This document shows positions 20,551 through 29,936 of a stretch of DNA of 64,000 nt, in pieces (position 1 is the stretch's first letter; each line of letters opens with the position of its first letter). Both the position numbers and the translations under genes were made by a program. Source of the stretch: Gari tellinella (taxonomy: Eukaryota; Mollusca; Bivalvia; Cardiida; Psammobiidae); contig OV277864.1 of NCBI GenBank assembly GCA_922989275.2, forward strand, positions 54,683,550 through 54,747,549. Direction: 5' to 3'. The notes beneath the pieces are model-generated. The model was given only the letters and a program-made list of their open reading frames with translations. It ran no database searches and had not been told where the DNA came from.

Positions 20551-21899
20551 AATGTTTTTAATATGTTGCAAAAATGAAAACATAGGAAGACCACGTTCAA
20601 TATACAAACACGTTAGATCTACTTGAGTTGTATCGAATTTATTGTTTCACATTAGAAATCTATCCCGTTAAGAATGAGTAAAGTCTTCGTCAAAAGATAT
20701 ATCTAAATCTAATAAAACATCGTAGATCTACTAAAGGATCCATCATTTTTTTAACATCTTAAATTCTAAGGAGCGGTTTTCTAGCATGTTGCTGCTACGT
20801 TACGTTTGCAAGGGCTATCTTTGTATTCGTTTCAAAGTTTTCTTCGTCAACGTTTATAAAATAAAACCACACGTGCGTTTGTTCGGTTTCTAGATATATC
20901 ATATATACGGAACCAATAACCTGTTTTTTGGCATCCTTCCGGTTATAACTAGCGGGTTGTTGACATTGTTCTTTAACAAATATTTATAGTTACGTATACT
21001 TTTACCGTCGACTCATTTTAAATGGTCAATGAAAGCAGATGTTATCTTTCTGTCGAACTTGTGTAACGTTTAAAATATGGATATACCTGCATTTAGATAT
21101 ACGACAATGCGATATGATAATACTAAATACAGGACAGAAGTAATACAGAATGCCCACAAAAGGAGATTGATTTCTGCGTTACGTTTATCTTACATTAAGC
21201 TAAATGCGTTTGAAATGACTCCCTTAGTTCTTTGTTTTTCAAATGACCGCTTAACACAAAGTGGAAAACCGTTTGCATTAAAGCGTAGAAAATGACAACT
21301 TGGTGACAATTCTGACTATTTATTTTCAATCTAAGTGCTCAATTTCTATTCAACTCTTTTGTTTTCAAATCTGATGTACACACTCTCTATACAAATACAG
21401 CATCAATAGGGTGACTGAAGGTAGGTAATGAAGCATGTAATGTTTAGTGGAAAATCGGACAGGTTATAATTGCGTTAAAATTGACCCCATTCAATATCAG
21501 GATATGATTGACACCGATATTGTCGCTTACTTATATTCCACAAAACTAGATTTAAAGCATTTTGTGACAAAAGTTATATTCTGTATGACTGTCGTACAGT
21601 GTGTATCATGGATCTGAAAACTTGTAAACTAGCGCCTGATCAGGGCCGAAACTATTTGTCGATGCTAACGCTCTCGTGTTAAGGTCGTGAAGGGGTATAC
21701 AAACTATACATAAAACATTAATAGAGTTAACCTTACCCTTGGGGAGAGTAAGTTGACAGAACTAATTGTTCCTTTCAACTGTCGCGGAAACGCTGTACAC
21801 AAGCAATACCCAAGGGTATGAGAATTTATTGCCATTTTGTGGAACAAAGTTAAGCACACAGTGCCACTGGCACCGGAGACAAAAGTCCAACCTATGCTA
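20551..21899. other. Mostly non-coding; one TA-1 fragment
   Basis: A TA-1 fragment is recognisable near 21255-21330 (GCATTAAAGCGTAGAAAATGA, GACAATTCTGACTATTTAT). Otherwise nothing. The 72-codon open frame at 21077 runs into this TA-1 fragment and has no supporting splice site or family, so it is not called. Confidence 0.4.
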
Positions 21900-22145
21900 C
21901 AGAGGAGAAGGCGTTATTCTTCCCCGTTTAAACGCAAACGAAACGCAAACGCATTCCAATAAAACGTAGAAATTACAATTTGTTGATAGTTCTGACTATT
22001 GATTTTAATCTGAGTGGCAAACAATTTGAAGCCTGCTCAGACGCCGGGTAACCCGGCGTCTGATCTGGCTCCAAACTGTTTGCAATAGAAATAATAGTGT
22101 TAGTGTAAACGCGTTTATTGAGAAAGAATAACGTCTTCTCCACTG
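21900..22145 (+). mobile_element. TA-1 MITE (246 bp)
   Basis: CAGAGGAGAAGGCGTTATTC ... GAATAACGTCTTCTCCACTG with TA at 21898-21899. The right-hand TA is replaced because a TTAA-5 element abuts. Hairpin A centre GACGCCGGGTAACCCGGCGT. Confidence 0.9.
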
Positions 22146-22358
22146 AACCTCTTGCATGCTGGGTAATTTTATCGTCTGTAACAAACTTCGTTTGCTACTG
22201 TTCTAGAAATAGAAATCAAAAATAATTTTCAAAACGGGATCAGAGTGTCAGACAATTTGGATCCTGATGAGACGCTGTGTTACGCGGCATCTCATTAGAA
22301 TTCAAACTGTTTGCCAAGGTTACCATGGTTACCACCGGCGTGCTTCATATGCAAAGAG
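22146..22358 (+). mobile_element. TTAA-5 MITE with hairpin A
   Basis: CTTGCATGCTGGGTAATTTT start, GTGCTTCATATGCAAAGAG end, TTAA at 22359-22362. Hairpin arms GATGAGACGCTG / CGGCATCTCATT: the usual GATCAGAC is replaced by GATGAGAC with the matching change in the other arm. Confidence 0.75.
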
Positions 22359-22550
22359 TTAAGCAGTTATTCAGAAGAAGAACCATGGTTAAGGAAAGTT
22401 GAAGCATTAGGCAGTACAAACGTAATAAAGAAAGTTCCTGATGAAGCTACACGTATCTGCATTACGTTTGAGCTACATTTAGCAGCCATGTGTCGTGTGA
22501 TGCTTCAATATATCGCCGCTAGACACTGGTTCGACATTAAAATAATTTTT

Positions 22551-22770
22551 TTGCATGCTGGGTAATTTATTCGTCTGCAAAGATTGTCGTCTGCAACTTT
22601 TCTAAAAAATATAAATTTCTAAATCTCTATTCAAAACAGAGCCAGAATGTCAAACAGTTTGGATCATGATGAGACGCCGCATAATGCGGCGTCTCATCTG
22701 GATCCAAACTGTTTGCACAGGTAATCACCGTGGCACATATATGTTTATAACATGACAGACGGCGTGAGCG
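22551..22770 (+). mobile_element. TTAA-5 MITE with hairpin A
   Basis: TTGCATGCTGGGTAATTTAT ... GACGGCGTGAGCG then TTGA (worn TTAA). Two GTCGTCTGCAA blocks, then GTTTGGATCATGATGAGACG with a paired GCGGCGTCTCATCTGGATCC. Confidence 0.75.
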
Positions 22771-23129
22771 TTGAATAACACCCATTGTTTAAATGTCATA
22801 TATAACTAGTTATATAACTATGCAAATGTGGTACGTCACGACGTCGTTTACTTGTGACGTCATTAAAATACGTTTTAAAATGCGTTCGATTTCCAACTTC
22901 TTCATTCCATCATGTAGATTCAATTTATAGATTTTTGGTGTAATTAATCAATATTAGATCTACATGAAAATGTTTATTAATACATATAACAACATAAACA
23001 TTATGCTAGTGAACGGGGTTAATTTGGAACAACTTTTTTTCCTGAATAGATCTACTTATATCGCGCTTAGCATTCACTTGACCTCAAAGGCTGCGATAAA
23101 TAACATTTCTAGGTTATGTTATAAAAAGA
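22771..23129. other. Non-coding stretch
   Basis: Contains several ACGTC/GACGT steps near 22833-22862. No gene or family recognised; the 75-codon open frame from 22964 ends inside the following palindrome. Confidence 0.35.
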
Positions 23130-23274
23130 ATATAACATTCGTGCTCATAATTTATTGGATTTATCAAACTCGTCGTTTTAGAAAACGATAAAAACTCGGC
23201 AAAGCCTCGTTTTTATCGTTTTTCTAAAATACTCGTTTAATAAATCCAATAAATTATGAACACTCATGTAATAT
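23130..23274. repeat. Long palindrome ending in a TTAA-5 terminus
   Basis: Arms ATAATTTATTGGATTTAT ... ATAAATCCAATAAATTAT extend about 60 bp each to a centre CTCGGCAAAGCCTCG. Just to the right, 23285-23309 reads TCCGCCGCTAGCATGCGAAGAG then TTGA, which is the TTAA-5 end also seen at 25466-25490. No left TTAA-5 end found. Confidence 0.75.
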
Positions 23275-23537
23275 CCTATATATGTCCGCCGCTAGCATGC
23301 GAAGAGTTGAAAGTTTTATTTGTTATGGAATGAATTGATTTTTATCATCCCTTAGGCAACTTATATGATCGACTAGTAATTGTCCTTTGTAGTTCCATAC
23401 ATTTGATATGGAGCTGAATCGCTCTTTTCTATTTGGATTTCCGAAATATATGTGCCATTTAGTTTTGATCCAGTTTACACAAGGAATGCTTTGAAGATGA
23501 TTTTGATAGCAACTGTTGTTGTGTATATTGGCATTGA

Positions 23538-23930
23538 CTTCTTTACTGCCATAACGTCACCAATTTTAAGCAATTGTCGTCTGCTTTTAGTTTTTAAATT
23601 TATTAAGATATTTTGAATTCAGAAATGATTAAATGAGTGTCAAATTTGTTTTATCTGTCTGACCAAGACCAACACTGTTTTAAAATAACTTGTACTCAGA
23701 GTAAGGCAAATAAGTGGTTTAAGCGTTATGTAGTTTTACTTTGATTGTAAAAGTTTCCATGTTTTTGGTCATTGTCCCGTAAAATAATGTCGTCTGCTTT
23801 CATGTGTTAAACTAAGAATTTAGGCATTAAGATCGTAAACTATCGATACGGGTGTCAAAAACTACTCGGTGTCTGGTCTAGAGTCAAACTCTTTTGAAAT
23901 GTTCGCAAAGTCACACGTGACACTTTTAAG
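23538..23930. mobile_element. Two worn TTAA-1 relics
   Basis: First (23538-23720): CTTTACTGCCATAACGTCAC, AATTGTCGTCTGCTTTTAG, then a decayed core. Second (23740-23930): AATGTCGTCTGCTTTCATG, GGGTGTCAAAAACTACTCGG, GTGTCTGGTC. No intact hairpins. Confidence 0.5.
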
Positions 23931-24094
23931 ATTAACATTGTTTGTCTGGAAGAAAATTTCATGAGGTTTGCTGAGTCATGCATCTTATATGAATATAGAG
24001 AATATTGAACGAGTGTGTTTTAAGTAGTGAATTTATTGAAGAAGTTGGATGAAATATTATGTTGCGAGCCTTGGCGAGCCTTGCTGAAAATATA

Positions 24095-24705
24095 CGAATT
24101 CAATATTCTATTCATCACATATAAAACAACAACTGACACAGAAATCCAACATTTCTTACTTTCGCTTTTTCCTTAGCTCTTAGGAAAACGATTCGGCATA
24201 AATGTTGATAAATGTTGATAGGTTTTATACTTCCATAGATAAAAACAGCTATCAAACTAGAATAAAGAATAACAACACCAATATGTTGTGAGAAGACTCT
24301 TTGATACCATATTCAAATTTCAAATTGATATTTAATCTAAAATTGTACGTATTGACTAAAAATCATTATTTGACATTTAGTTTTTTTTTCAAAATTACGT
24401 CATTATTTTTAACATAAAGTCATTAAATTATGCTAACGCCTAAATGGAAAGAACAGTTTGTTCTGAGTTACTGTTTACACTAGACCAGATTTGGAGCCTG
24501 AATTTGCGGGACTGCTCGGGAGAATCTTTTAAGACACGTGGAAATGTTTCAATCCCTGGTAGTGATCTAAGTTTATCTAGATTCTTTCAACTGATTTACA
24601 GTCGGCGTAGTAATACAGTATTTTGGTGATTCCAAAATTAGTATAAATTATATGCATAGTGCGCCGTACGATCTTTACGGAACTCTATATTTTACAAGAT
24701 TATGT
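24095..24705 (+). repeat. Dispersed duplication, copy b
   Basis: Diverged direct copy of 15960-16600, 8.1 kb away. The GTCGGCGTAGTAATACAGTA segment is identical and the GCCGTACGATCTTTACGG palindrome is retained in part. Open frames are not conserved between the copies. Confidence 0.7.
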
Positions 24706-24834
24706 GATGAATGTATATATGGAACCAGGTCTAGTTTTATCCATCATCACACTTAATAGTCGTCTGCTTTGACAGTGTCGACTATTTAACTCTAAATTCT
24801 TTATTTGTTAGACTCAATAAACTAGAACATGTAA

Positions 24835-25110
24835 GTTAAACATTGCAGATGTTGGTAAGGCTCTGCATTAAGATTGACAGTCGATGAATGATGCGATGAA
24901 TGATGAGGGATAATTTCGGCTAATCGTTGCAAGCAGTTTATGGGATCAAAACAACCCATATGCATCCCTTTTAGTTCATTGCAGAGAGGATAATGCTAAA
25001 ATATGCACGGTTACATGAAGTACAGAAAATTTCCATAGTAGCCTTAAATCGCAATAAAATGGAAGTAAGAAGATATATCAACCAGCTTGGATCCTAATTA
25101 GATGTTAAAC
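24835..25110. repeat. Dispersed repeat related to 32640-32935
   Basis: Shares GATGAATGATGAGGG, GGCTAATC, GTTGCAAGCAG ... GGGATCAAAACAACC and GCAGAGAGGATAAT with the other copy (GATGAATGATGAGGGG, GCTAATCTCA, GGGACCAAAACCACCGACC, GCAGAGGGGATAAT). It resembles a molluscan SINE-like repeat with a GGTTTTACGG head (seen in the 32.6-kb copy). Confidence 0.5.
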
Positions 25111-25229
25111 GTGGTTGAACCAGACTCCTACTGTTGTAGTCCGACTCCATCTTCTGTACACATCAATATAATAATATCTATTTCAACTAAAAAACTAAAT
25201 CACATCTAATATTTCCAACACCCGTTTAC

Positions 25230-25450
25230 AATTCTGTAAGGTAGGACATTATTATTTGCCATTTAAACGAAAGTAAATGTAAACGTAGTACAATAAAATC
25301 TAGAAAATGGCATTTTTGGGAAAAGAATAAGATATATTTTTTCGGAGAAACAAACATTGTGTTGGGTGATCAGGCGATGGCTTACTTAGCGTCTGATCTG
25401 GCTCAAATATGTTTATAGTGAGAATAATTGATTCAGCACAAAGAAAAACG
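25230..25450 (+). mobile_element. TA-1 relic
   Basis: ATTATTTGCCATTTAAACGA, CAATAAAATCTAGAAAATGG and a decayed core GGTGATCAGGCGATGG / TAGCGTCTGATCTGGCTC. Ends lost. Confidence 0.55.
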
Positions 25451-25465
25451 TTTTTTGCCCTTTAA

Positions 25466-25681
25466 CGCTCACCATGCTAGCGGCGGATATGTGCCACAGT
25501 GATTACTTTTGCAAAACCGTATGGATCCAGATGAGACGCCGCGTTACGCGGAGTCTCATCGGGATCCAAACTGTTTGACGAGTTCTGACACATTTTTGAA
25601 AAGAAATTAAGAAAATTGCACTTTAGTACAACAGCAGACGACAATTGATGCAGACGAAAAAATTACCCAGCATGCAAAGCG
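25466..25681. mobile_element. TTAA-5 MITE beside the Kv exon donor
   Basis: TTAA at 25462-25465 and 25682-25685. CGCTCACCATGCTAGCGGCG ... ACCCAGCATGCAAAGCG. Hairpin A as GGATCCAGATGAGACGCCGC / GCGGAGTCTCATCGGGATCC. The right TTAA lies immediately after the GTAAGTAG donor of the Kv exon when read on the minus strand, so the element begins about 12 bases into the intron. Confidence 0.88.
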
Positions 25682-25685
25682 TTAA

Positions 25686-25693
25686 CTACTTAC
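25686..25693 (-). promoter_or_regulatory. 5' splice site of the Kv exon
   Basis: Minus strand reads ACAGGGG|GTAAGTAG, a near-consensus donor. The exon ends in phase 0 after 98 codons, and the open frame beyond runs only three more codons before stop. Confidence 0.8.
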
Positions 25694-25987
25694 CCCCTGT
25701 ATAATATTGCCACACAGATACTGGTCCGTGTGTAGTTCTTCCGTTCTGTAGTACTGTATCACCGAGGCAAACACCCCAGGGTGACGGTCGAAGAAGAACT
25801 CCCTTTTCTCCTTGTCCCACGTGTCGTCTGATTCCCCGAGGACCGAAAGCAGGGCCAGCCTGGTACCCGGTATACGCTCGAGAGTACTCCGCCACGTATC
25901 GAACACGGTACCACCTACGTTTATCCGAACACGCACGTCCGGAACTGTGGTCTCTTCTTTTGCACGTTTCTTTTTAATAAATTCCAT
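25694..25987 (-). CDS. Kv3/Shaw-type potassium channel, first coding exon (T1 domain)
   Basis: Encodes the cytoplasmic N-terminus of a voltage-gated K+ channel subunit, whose T1 domain directs subfamily-specific tetramer assembly. From ATG at 25987 the exon gives 98 residues: a short basic leader (KKKRAK), then the T1 start V-R-V-R-I-N-V-G-G at about 18-26, P-G-T-R-L-A-L-L at about 40-47, F-F-F-D-R-H-P-G at 64-71 and Q-Y-Y-R-T at about 78-82. His86 and Cys92 form the H-X5-C half of the T1 zinc site found in Kv2-4 but not Shaker channels; the distal CC pair would be in the next exon. The TRLALL and FFFDRHPGVFA wording favours the Kv3/Shaw subfamily. No further exon (S1-S6, pore) is visible downstream in this window, so the intron is over 25 kb or this is an isolated exon. 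A TTG two codons upstream is not taken as start. Confidence 0.85.
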
Positions 25988-26172
25988 GTTCAAAAATCAC
26001 ACAGTCGTGATAAATTCCATGATAAAATAATCGTGATGAATTCCGTGTTAAAATCACACATAAATAGTCATGATAAATTCCATGTTCAAAAATTACATAG
26101 ATCTATTCATGATAAATTCCATGTTCAAAAATCACATAAACATGATAAATTCCATGTTCCTAAAATCACATT
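25979..26172 (-). repeat. Tandem array of the Kv start-codon region
   Basis: Six imperfect copies, starting near 25979, 26012, 26037, 26075, 26114 and 26147, of a unit that on the minus strand reads TTTTTGAACATGGAATTTAT plus a short variable spacer (25-40 bp period). The true Kv start lies in the copy nearest the gene. Five of six keep ATG-GAA-TTT (Met-Glu-Phe); in the third ATG is ACG. Confidence 0.85.
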
Positions 26173-26315
26173 GTCAGGTTTCCATGGTACAAATGCGTAC
26201 GACTGAAGCCGGAACCGTCAAATGCAACGCAACACCTATCAGCAAAATGGATAAAGAAAATATTATTAATTTTTCATCGTTGCACTTAGTGCAAGTTACA
26301 CGGACATATCAAACA

Positions 26316-26383
26316 GACTGGGTCCAGAACAGACGCCGAGTAAATCAATTGATGTCTGACCAGGATCCAAACTGTTTGACACT
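26316..26383 (+). repeat. Hairpin A, worn
   Basis: ATCAAACAGACTGGGTCCAG then CAGACGCCGAGTAAATC and GATGTCTGACCAGGATCC AAACTGTTTG, with mismatched tip. Element ends not found. Confidence 0.6.
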
Positions 26384-26450
26384 TGTGTGTTAATCTTTCT
26401 TTAGTCAAGATGACTGAATCTGAATTTGAAGATTTAGACAATACACTTAA

Positions 26451-26693
26451 CCCTTTGAACCCTAGTCACGCATATAGGCGTGCTTTTCAAGCAGTATATA
26501 AGTGAAAAGTGCACTTTTCCTATGCAAACAGTGAATACCCAGATCAGAGGGCTCCTTATGGAGCCCTCTGATCTGGGTCTTCACTGTTTGTCATAATGCA
26601 AAACATTGACAAAAACAACCCTTAAAAGTCAGAAATGGACTAGACTCAAATGGAAACTGGATTTGTCCATTTTAAGTTTCAGGGAGGAAAGAG
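26451..26693 (-). mobile_element. TTAA-3 MITE (243 bp)
   Basis: TTAA at 26447-26450 and 26694-26697. CCCTTTGAACCCTAGTCACG ... TTCAGGGAGGAAAGAG. Hairpin CCAGATCAGAGGGCTCC / GGAGCCCTCTGATCTGGG. Confidence 0.92.
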
Positions 26694-26724
26694 TTAAAGC
26701 AGACAATATTATATACATTAAAAC

Positions 26725-26860
26725 CTGCCTTATCCGACATGCTTCGGTACCAACCGATGATGTCTGATAAAGCAGTGTGCAGGTTAAAGAAGGTTTTAGA
26801 TATACATATGGGCCGTGTCGTGACAAAACCTGCCTTAATGACATAGCGTCATAACGTCGG
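26725..26860 (+). repeat. Inverted-repeat element K
   Basis: AAAACCTGCCTTATCCGACA opens the element, with a second AAAACCTGCCTTAATGACA at 26825; GGGCCGTGTCGTGACAAAAC recurs inverted at 30892-30925 and GTGTCGGATAAGCCAGGTT at about 31487. These are ends of one family with AAAACCTGCCTTA termini. Limits approximate. Confidence 0.5.
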
Positions 26861-26869
26861 AAAACCCCG

Positions 26870-27551
26870 ATAAAGTTTGACGTCATAATTTTCAGTAAAA
26901 GTGCCGCGCAATTTCACCTTGACATTCAATAGATCGGGTTTTCTTAGTTCAATACCACCATAAATACCTGGATAGATGGACAACGATTTAGAGGTGAGTT
27001 TAGATCTACATTTTATTCTTCTTATTATAATCATTCTATGCACAGGTCTCTAGATCTAGAATTCCAAGCGTAGAGCTGTTTAAGGAAAAAGTGAAACGTA
27101 AACAAACATGACCTCTCCCTTCCCACAACAGGGTCAGCTATCGTTAGCTTTATAAATGCTTCCGCTTTCCTTTCTCAAACATTTACACTCATGTTTATAT
27201 GCAGACATAAATGCATTTTTTTAAATCGACATACATTCTACATTTCACTCTATATTTTAATCCGGAGTGGAATCCGAACTTTGAATACTGGTGTCTGGAG
27301 GCTTTGTGAATCTATTTTTAGACCGCCAAGCACACTTTAATTATGAAACGTTTAAGCTTGTTTGACGTTTTTTTTCTGTAGATTTTACGTAAATGGTCGT
27401 GAATTAATTAGATCTATATGTGTTAATTTAACTAACAATAAACAATTGATAGATCTAGAATGGTATAATATTATTGACACTTGCATTAGTGTTTTTTTTT
27501 CACTCACGAAATTATTCAAGTAACCAAATCAACGTCAAGAAAATTATAACG
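26870..27551. other. Non-coding stretch
   Basis: Several AGATCT/TAGATCTA motifs, otherwise nothing recognised. Could be intron or intergenic. Confidence 0.35.
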
Positions 27552-27624
27552 TCCCCTTGGTCTAGCGGATATGTACCTCGCTTTCCAAGCCGGAGTATCG
27601 GAGTTCAATTCTTGCTAAAGGCGA
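27552..27624 (+). pseudogene. tRNA-like sequence (Gly-TCC-like), probably pseudogene
   Basis: 73 nt with tRNA layout: acceptor TCCCCTT pairing with AAGGCGA (one mismatch), D-arm GGTCTAGCGG (A-box-like), anticodon stem-loop CTCGC-TTTCCAA-GCCGG with TCC anticodon and one mismatch, and GAGTTCAATTC as a B-box-like T-arm. The T stem has two mismatches, so it is more likely a decayed tRNA or SINE head than a working gene. Confidence 0.45.
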
Positions 27625-28145
27625 TGATATTTTTTTCTCTACTTTTTGCTGTTATTGTTATTTCATCAACGTAATAACTCGTTTTAGATCAGTAACACAG
27701 CTTTCATGTTACCTAATAATACTACAATGTCAATTAATTCCATTTCGGACGAAAAGATGACCACTGTCATTGAAAATGAAAACATGACATCATTATCTGA
27801 ATAGATCTCTTAGATCTATGAATTTTTTTATTTATTTTTTTATCTTATGGGGCCTTCAAATACACGGAATTTCTACGATTTCCTTACAGATGGCACACGT
27901 TCGTAAAAGTATACAGTTCCTTACGATTTATTCCACTTTTAAGAGTGAATTAAGATTTCTTACGAGTTGTTACGGGCTATTTACGGTCTGTTACGAGTTG
28001 TTACGTGCTATTTACGGTTTCTTACTAGTTATTACGATATATTTACGGCAAAACTCACCTGCGTTATTTAGCAGTCGCACCTGTTTGTAACTACCTGAAC
28101 GTCTTTCAAATAAAGGTCACTCGATACAAGTTTGATTGTACTTAC

Positions 28146-28352
28146 CCCTTCACTGCCTTAACCCGAGTACAATGATTACTTGCAAAGGGTTTGGATTCTG
28201 ATCAGGCGTCGCGTAACGCGGCATCTGGTCAGGATCCAAACTGCTTGACACTAAATGTTATACTCCTTAAATCAAAATACCTTACATTAAATTTGATAAA
28301 TAAACGCAAACGAAAATTGTTCAAAGCTCATTACGTGATGACAGTGAATGGG
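28146..28352 (+). mobile_element. TTAA-1 MITE nested in the TTACG element
   Basis: CCCTTCACTGCCTTAACCCG after TTAC (worn TTAA) and GATGACAGTGAATGGG before CATAA. Hairpin A GTTTGGATTCTGATCAGGCG / GCGGCATCTGGTCAGGATCC. It interrupts the phased TTACG tracts. Confidence 0.7.
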
Positions 28353-28429
28353 CATAATCGGAAAACGAACGTAATATCACTGCCTGCAACAATTGACGTG
28401 TGCTACTGTTATTATATAAGATTTTTCTA

Positions 28430-28535
28430 AAATTTCTCAAACTATTAGATAAGAGTCTCAATCAGAGTAAGTCCTGATGATAGGTAGCGTCATGCGCAGT
28501 CTAATCTGGATGTTAACTGTTTGCAAATGTTAGGG
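28430..28535 (+). mobile_element. TTAA-1 relic
   Basis: GAGTCTCAATCAGAGTAAGT, CCTGATGATAGGTAGCGTCA, GCAGTCTAATCTGGATG TTAACTGTTTGCAAA: a mismatched hairpin A without ends. Confidence 0.45.
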
Positions 28536-29346
28536 TTACGTGATGTTACGAACGAGTTACAAGAAGTTGCGGATTGTTACGGATTATTTACGAGTTGTTT
28601 ACGGAAAAGTCCATCCGTGGTCTATCGTAGAAAAGTTTTTGACATGTCAAAAAAATAATTTCGTCTTACGGAGGCTTACGGATGTCATTGAGTTTTGCGT
28701 ATGGTAACGGAATTGTTTACGGACATCTGCGATGTATTTACGGATGTTAACGATTTATTTCCGGACGTTTGCAATTGACTACGGTTTGGAGATAAGAAAC
28801 ATGCGTGTATGTGAAGGCACCTTCATGAGTTGTAACGATTTACCTAAGAGAAATGACGCGTTTGACCATTTTAGGACCAAAAGGTATTCAATTTCTAATG
28901 TGTCATCATTCGACAACTGGCATGATGTGAGAGAACATCGACATGACTGAAAAAATATTTCACTGAGATTGTTGTGGTCTTTTTGACAAGAGTATGCCTT
29001 TTTTTTACGGAAAATCTCAACGAAAATACCACGGATGACTACGAACATGTTACGCGGGGTTTACGGATCATTGCGGGCTGTTTACGGAGGATTACGTGTT
29101 GTTACAACCGGTTTGCGATACTCAACGGATCGTTATGAGTGATAGATTACGGAAGAATAACTCCGTAGACAATCGTAAGAAAATATTTGACATAACAAAA
29201 TGGGCATCTTCTTCCACGAATCCTTACGGATACTTGTGAGTTATTCACGGACACTAATGGATCATTTGCGGATGCTTACGATTGACTACGAGTTGGCAAT
29301 CCGTAAGGAATCGTAAGAAAAAACCGTGTATGTGAAGGCTCCATAA

Positions 29347-29825
29347 ACTTCTCTTATAATTATATATTTGAGTTTTCGTACAAGATTGTGCTTATAATGT
29401 TTCTTTTTGAAACCAAATGCTAGACATTGATTTAGGTATTAATATTCTATGTAGATTTACTCGTTGATTGAAGATTGAGTACCACATGCAGGTTCCAGGC
29501 CACGCCAGATGTTTAGTAGACAGCGGCTTCGCAAACATTAAAAAGCTATATAGGTATAATAAATTGAAAACTACTTGATAATAAGGCAAGTACTTTCAAA
29601 GATCATTTCGATGGCCTAGGTATATTTAACAGTTATACATATATGCGGTCGCAATACGCCGTGCTAAAGTGTCTTAACCTAAATAGGTTGGGTAACTCGG
29701 CGTCTCGAACGCACAAAAGCTTTTAGTCAATCTGAACCATTAACAAATTAAACGATTTATTGCTGCCTACATGTGCTACATATTTTATTAGGTATAAATC
29801 TGTTTTTATACACTTTTTTTATTTT
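29347..29825. other. Non-coding stretch
   Basis: No element recognised. Possible intron or intergenic sequence upstream of the candidate exon at 29937. Confidence 0.35.
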
Positions 29826-29936
29826 AGATGCTCCGATTGCGACACGCTTTCCCAGCTTTCAGAGAGACTTGTGGACATGTCGGCGTTCAGTAGCCAAGGC
29901 GAATTTGTACACATGAATGTTTTTTTTCTCTCACAG

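Larger units (their letters stand above)
27845..29346. mobile_element. Inverted-repeat element built of helically phased TTACG motifs
   Basis: Ends are inverted repeats of about 45 bp: TTATGGGGCCTTCAAATACA at the left; the right end, read inverted, is TTATGGAGCCTTCACATACA. The interior is filled with TTACGG/TTACGA words. In 27960-28047 their starts are at 27960, 27970, 27981, 27991, 28001, 28012, 28022, 28032, 28043 (10,11,10,10,11,10,10,11). A second tract at 28536-28603 behaves the same. An extra copy of the right terminus lies at 28805-28821. No coding sequence. Confidence 0.75.

Noticed and set aside
22311..22565. 84-codon plus-strand frame beginning in a TTAA-5 element
   Set aside because: It starts inside the right part of one TTAA-5 copy and ends in the left end of the next; no domain, acceptor or donor supports it.
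25812..26030. Plus-strand open frame opposite the Kv exon
   Set aside because: It is an antisense shadow of the T1 coding exon, which has clear domain motifs on the minus strand.
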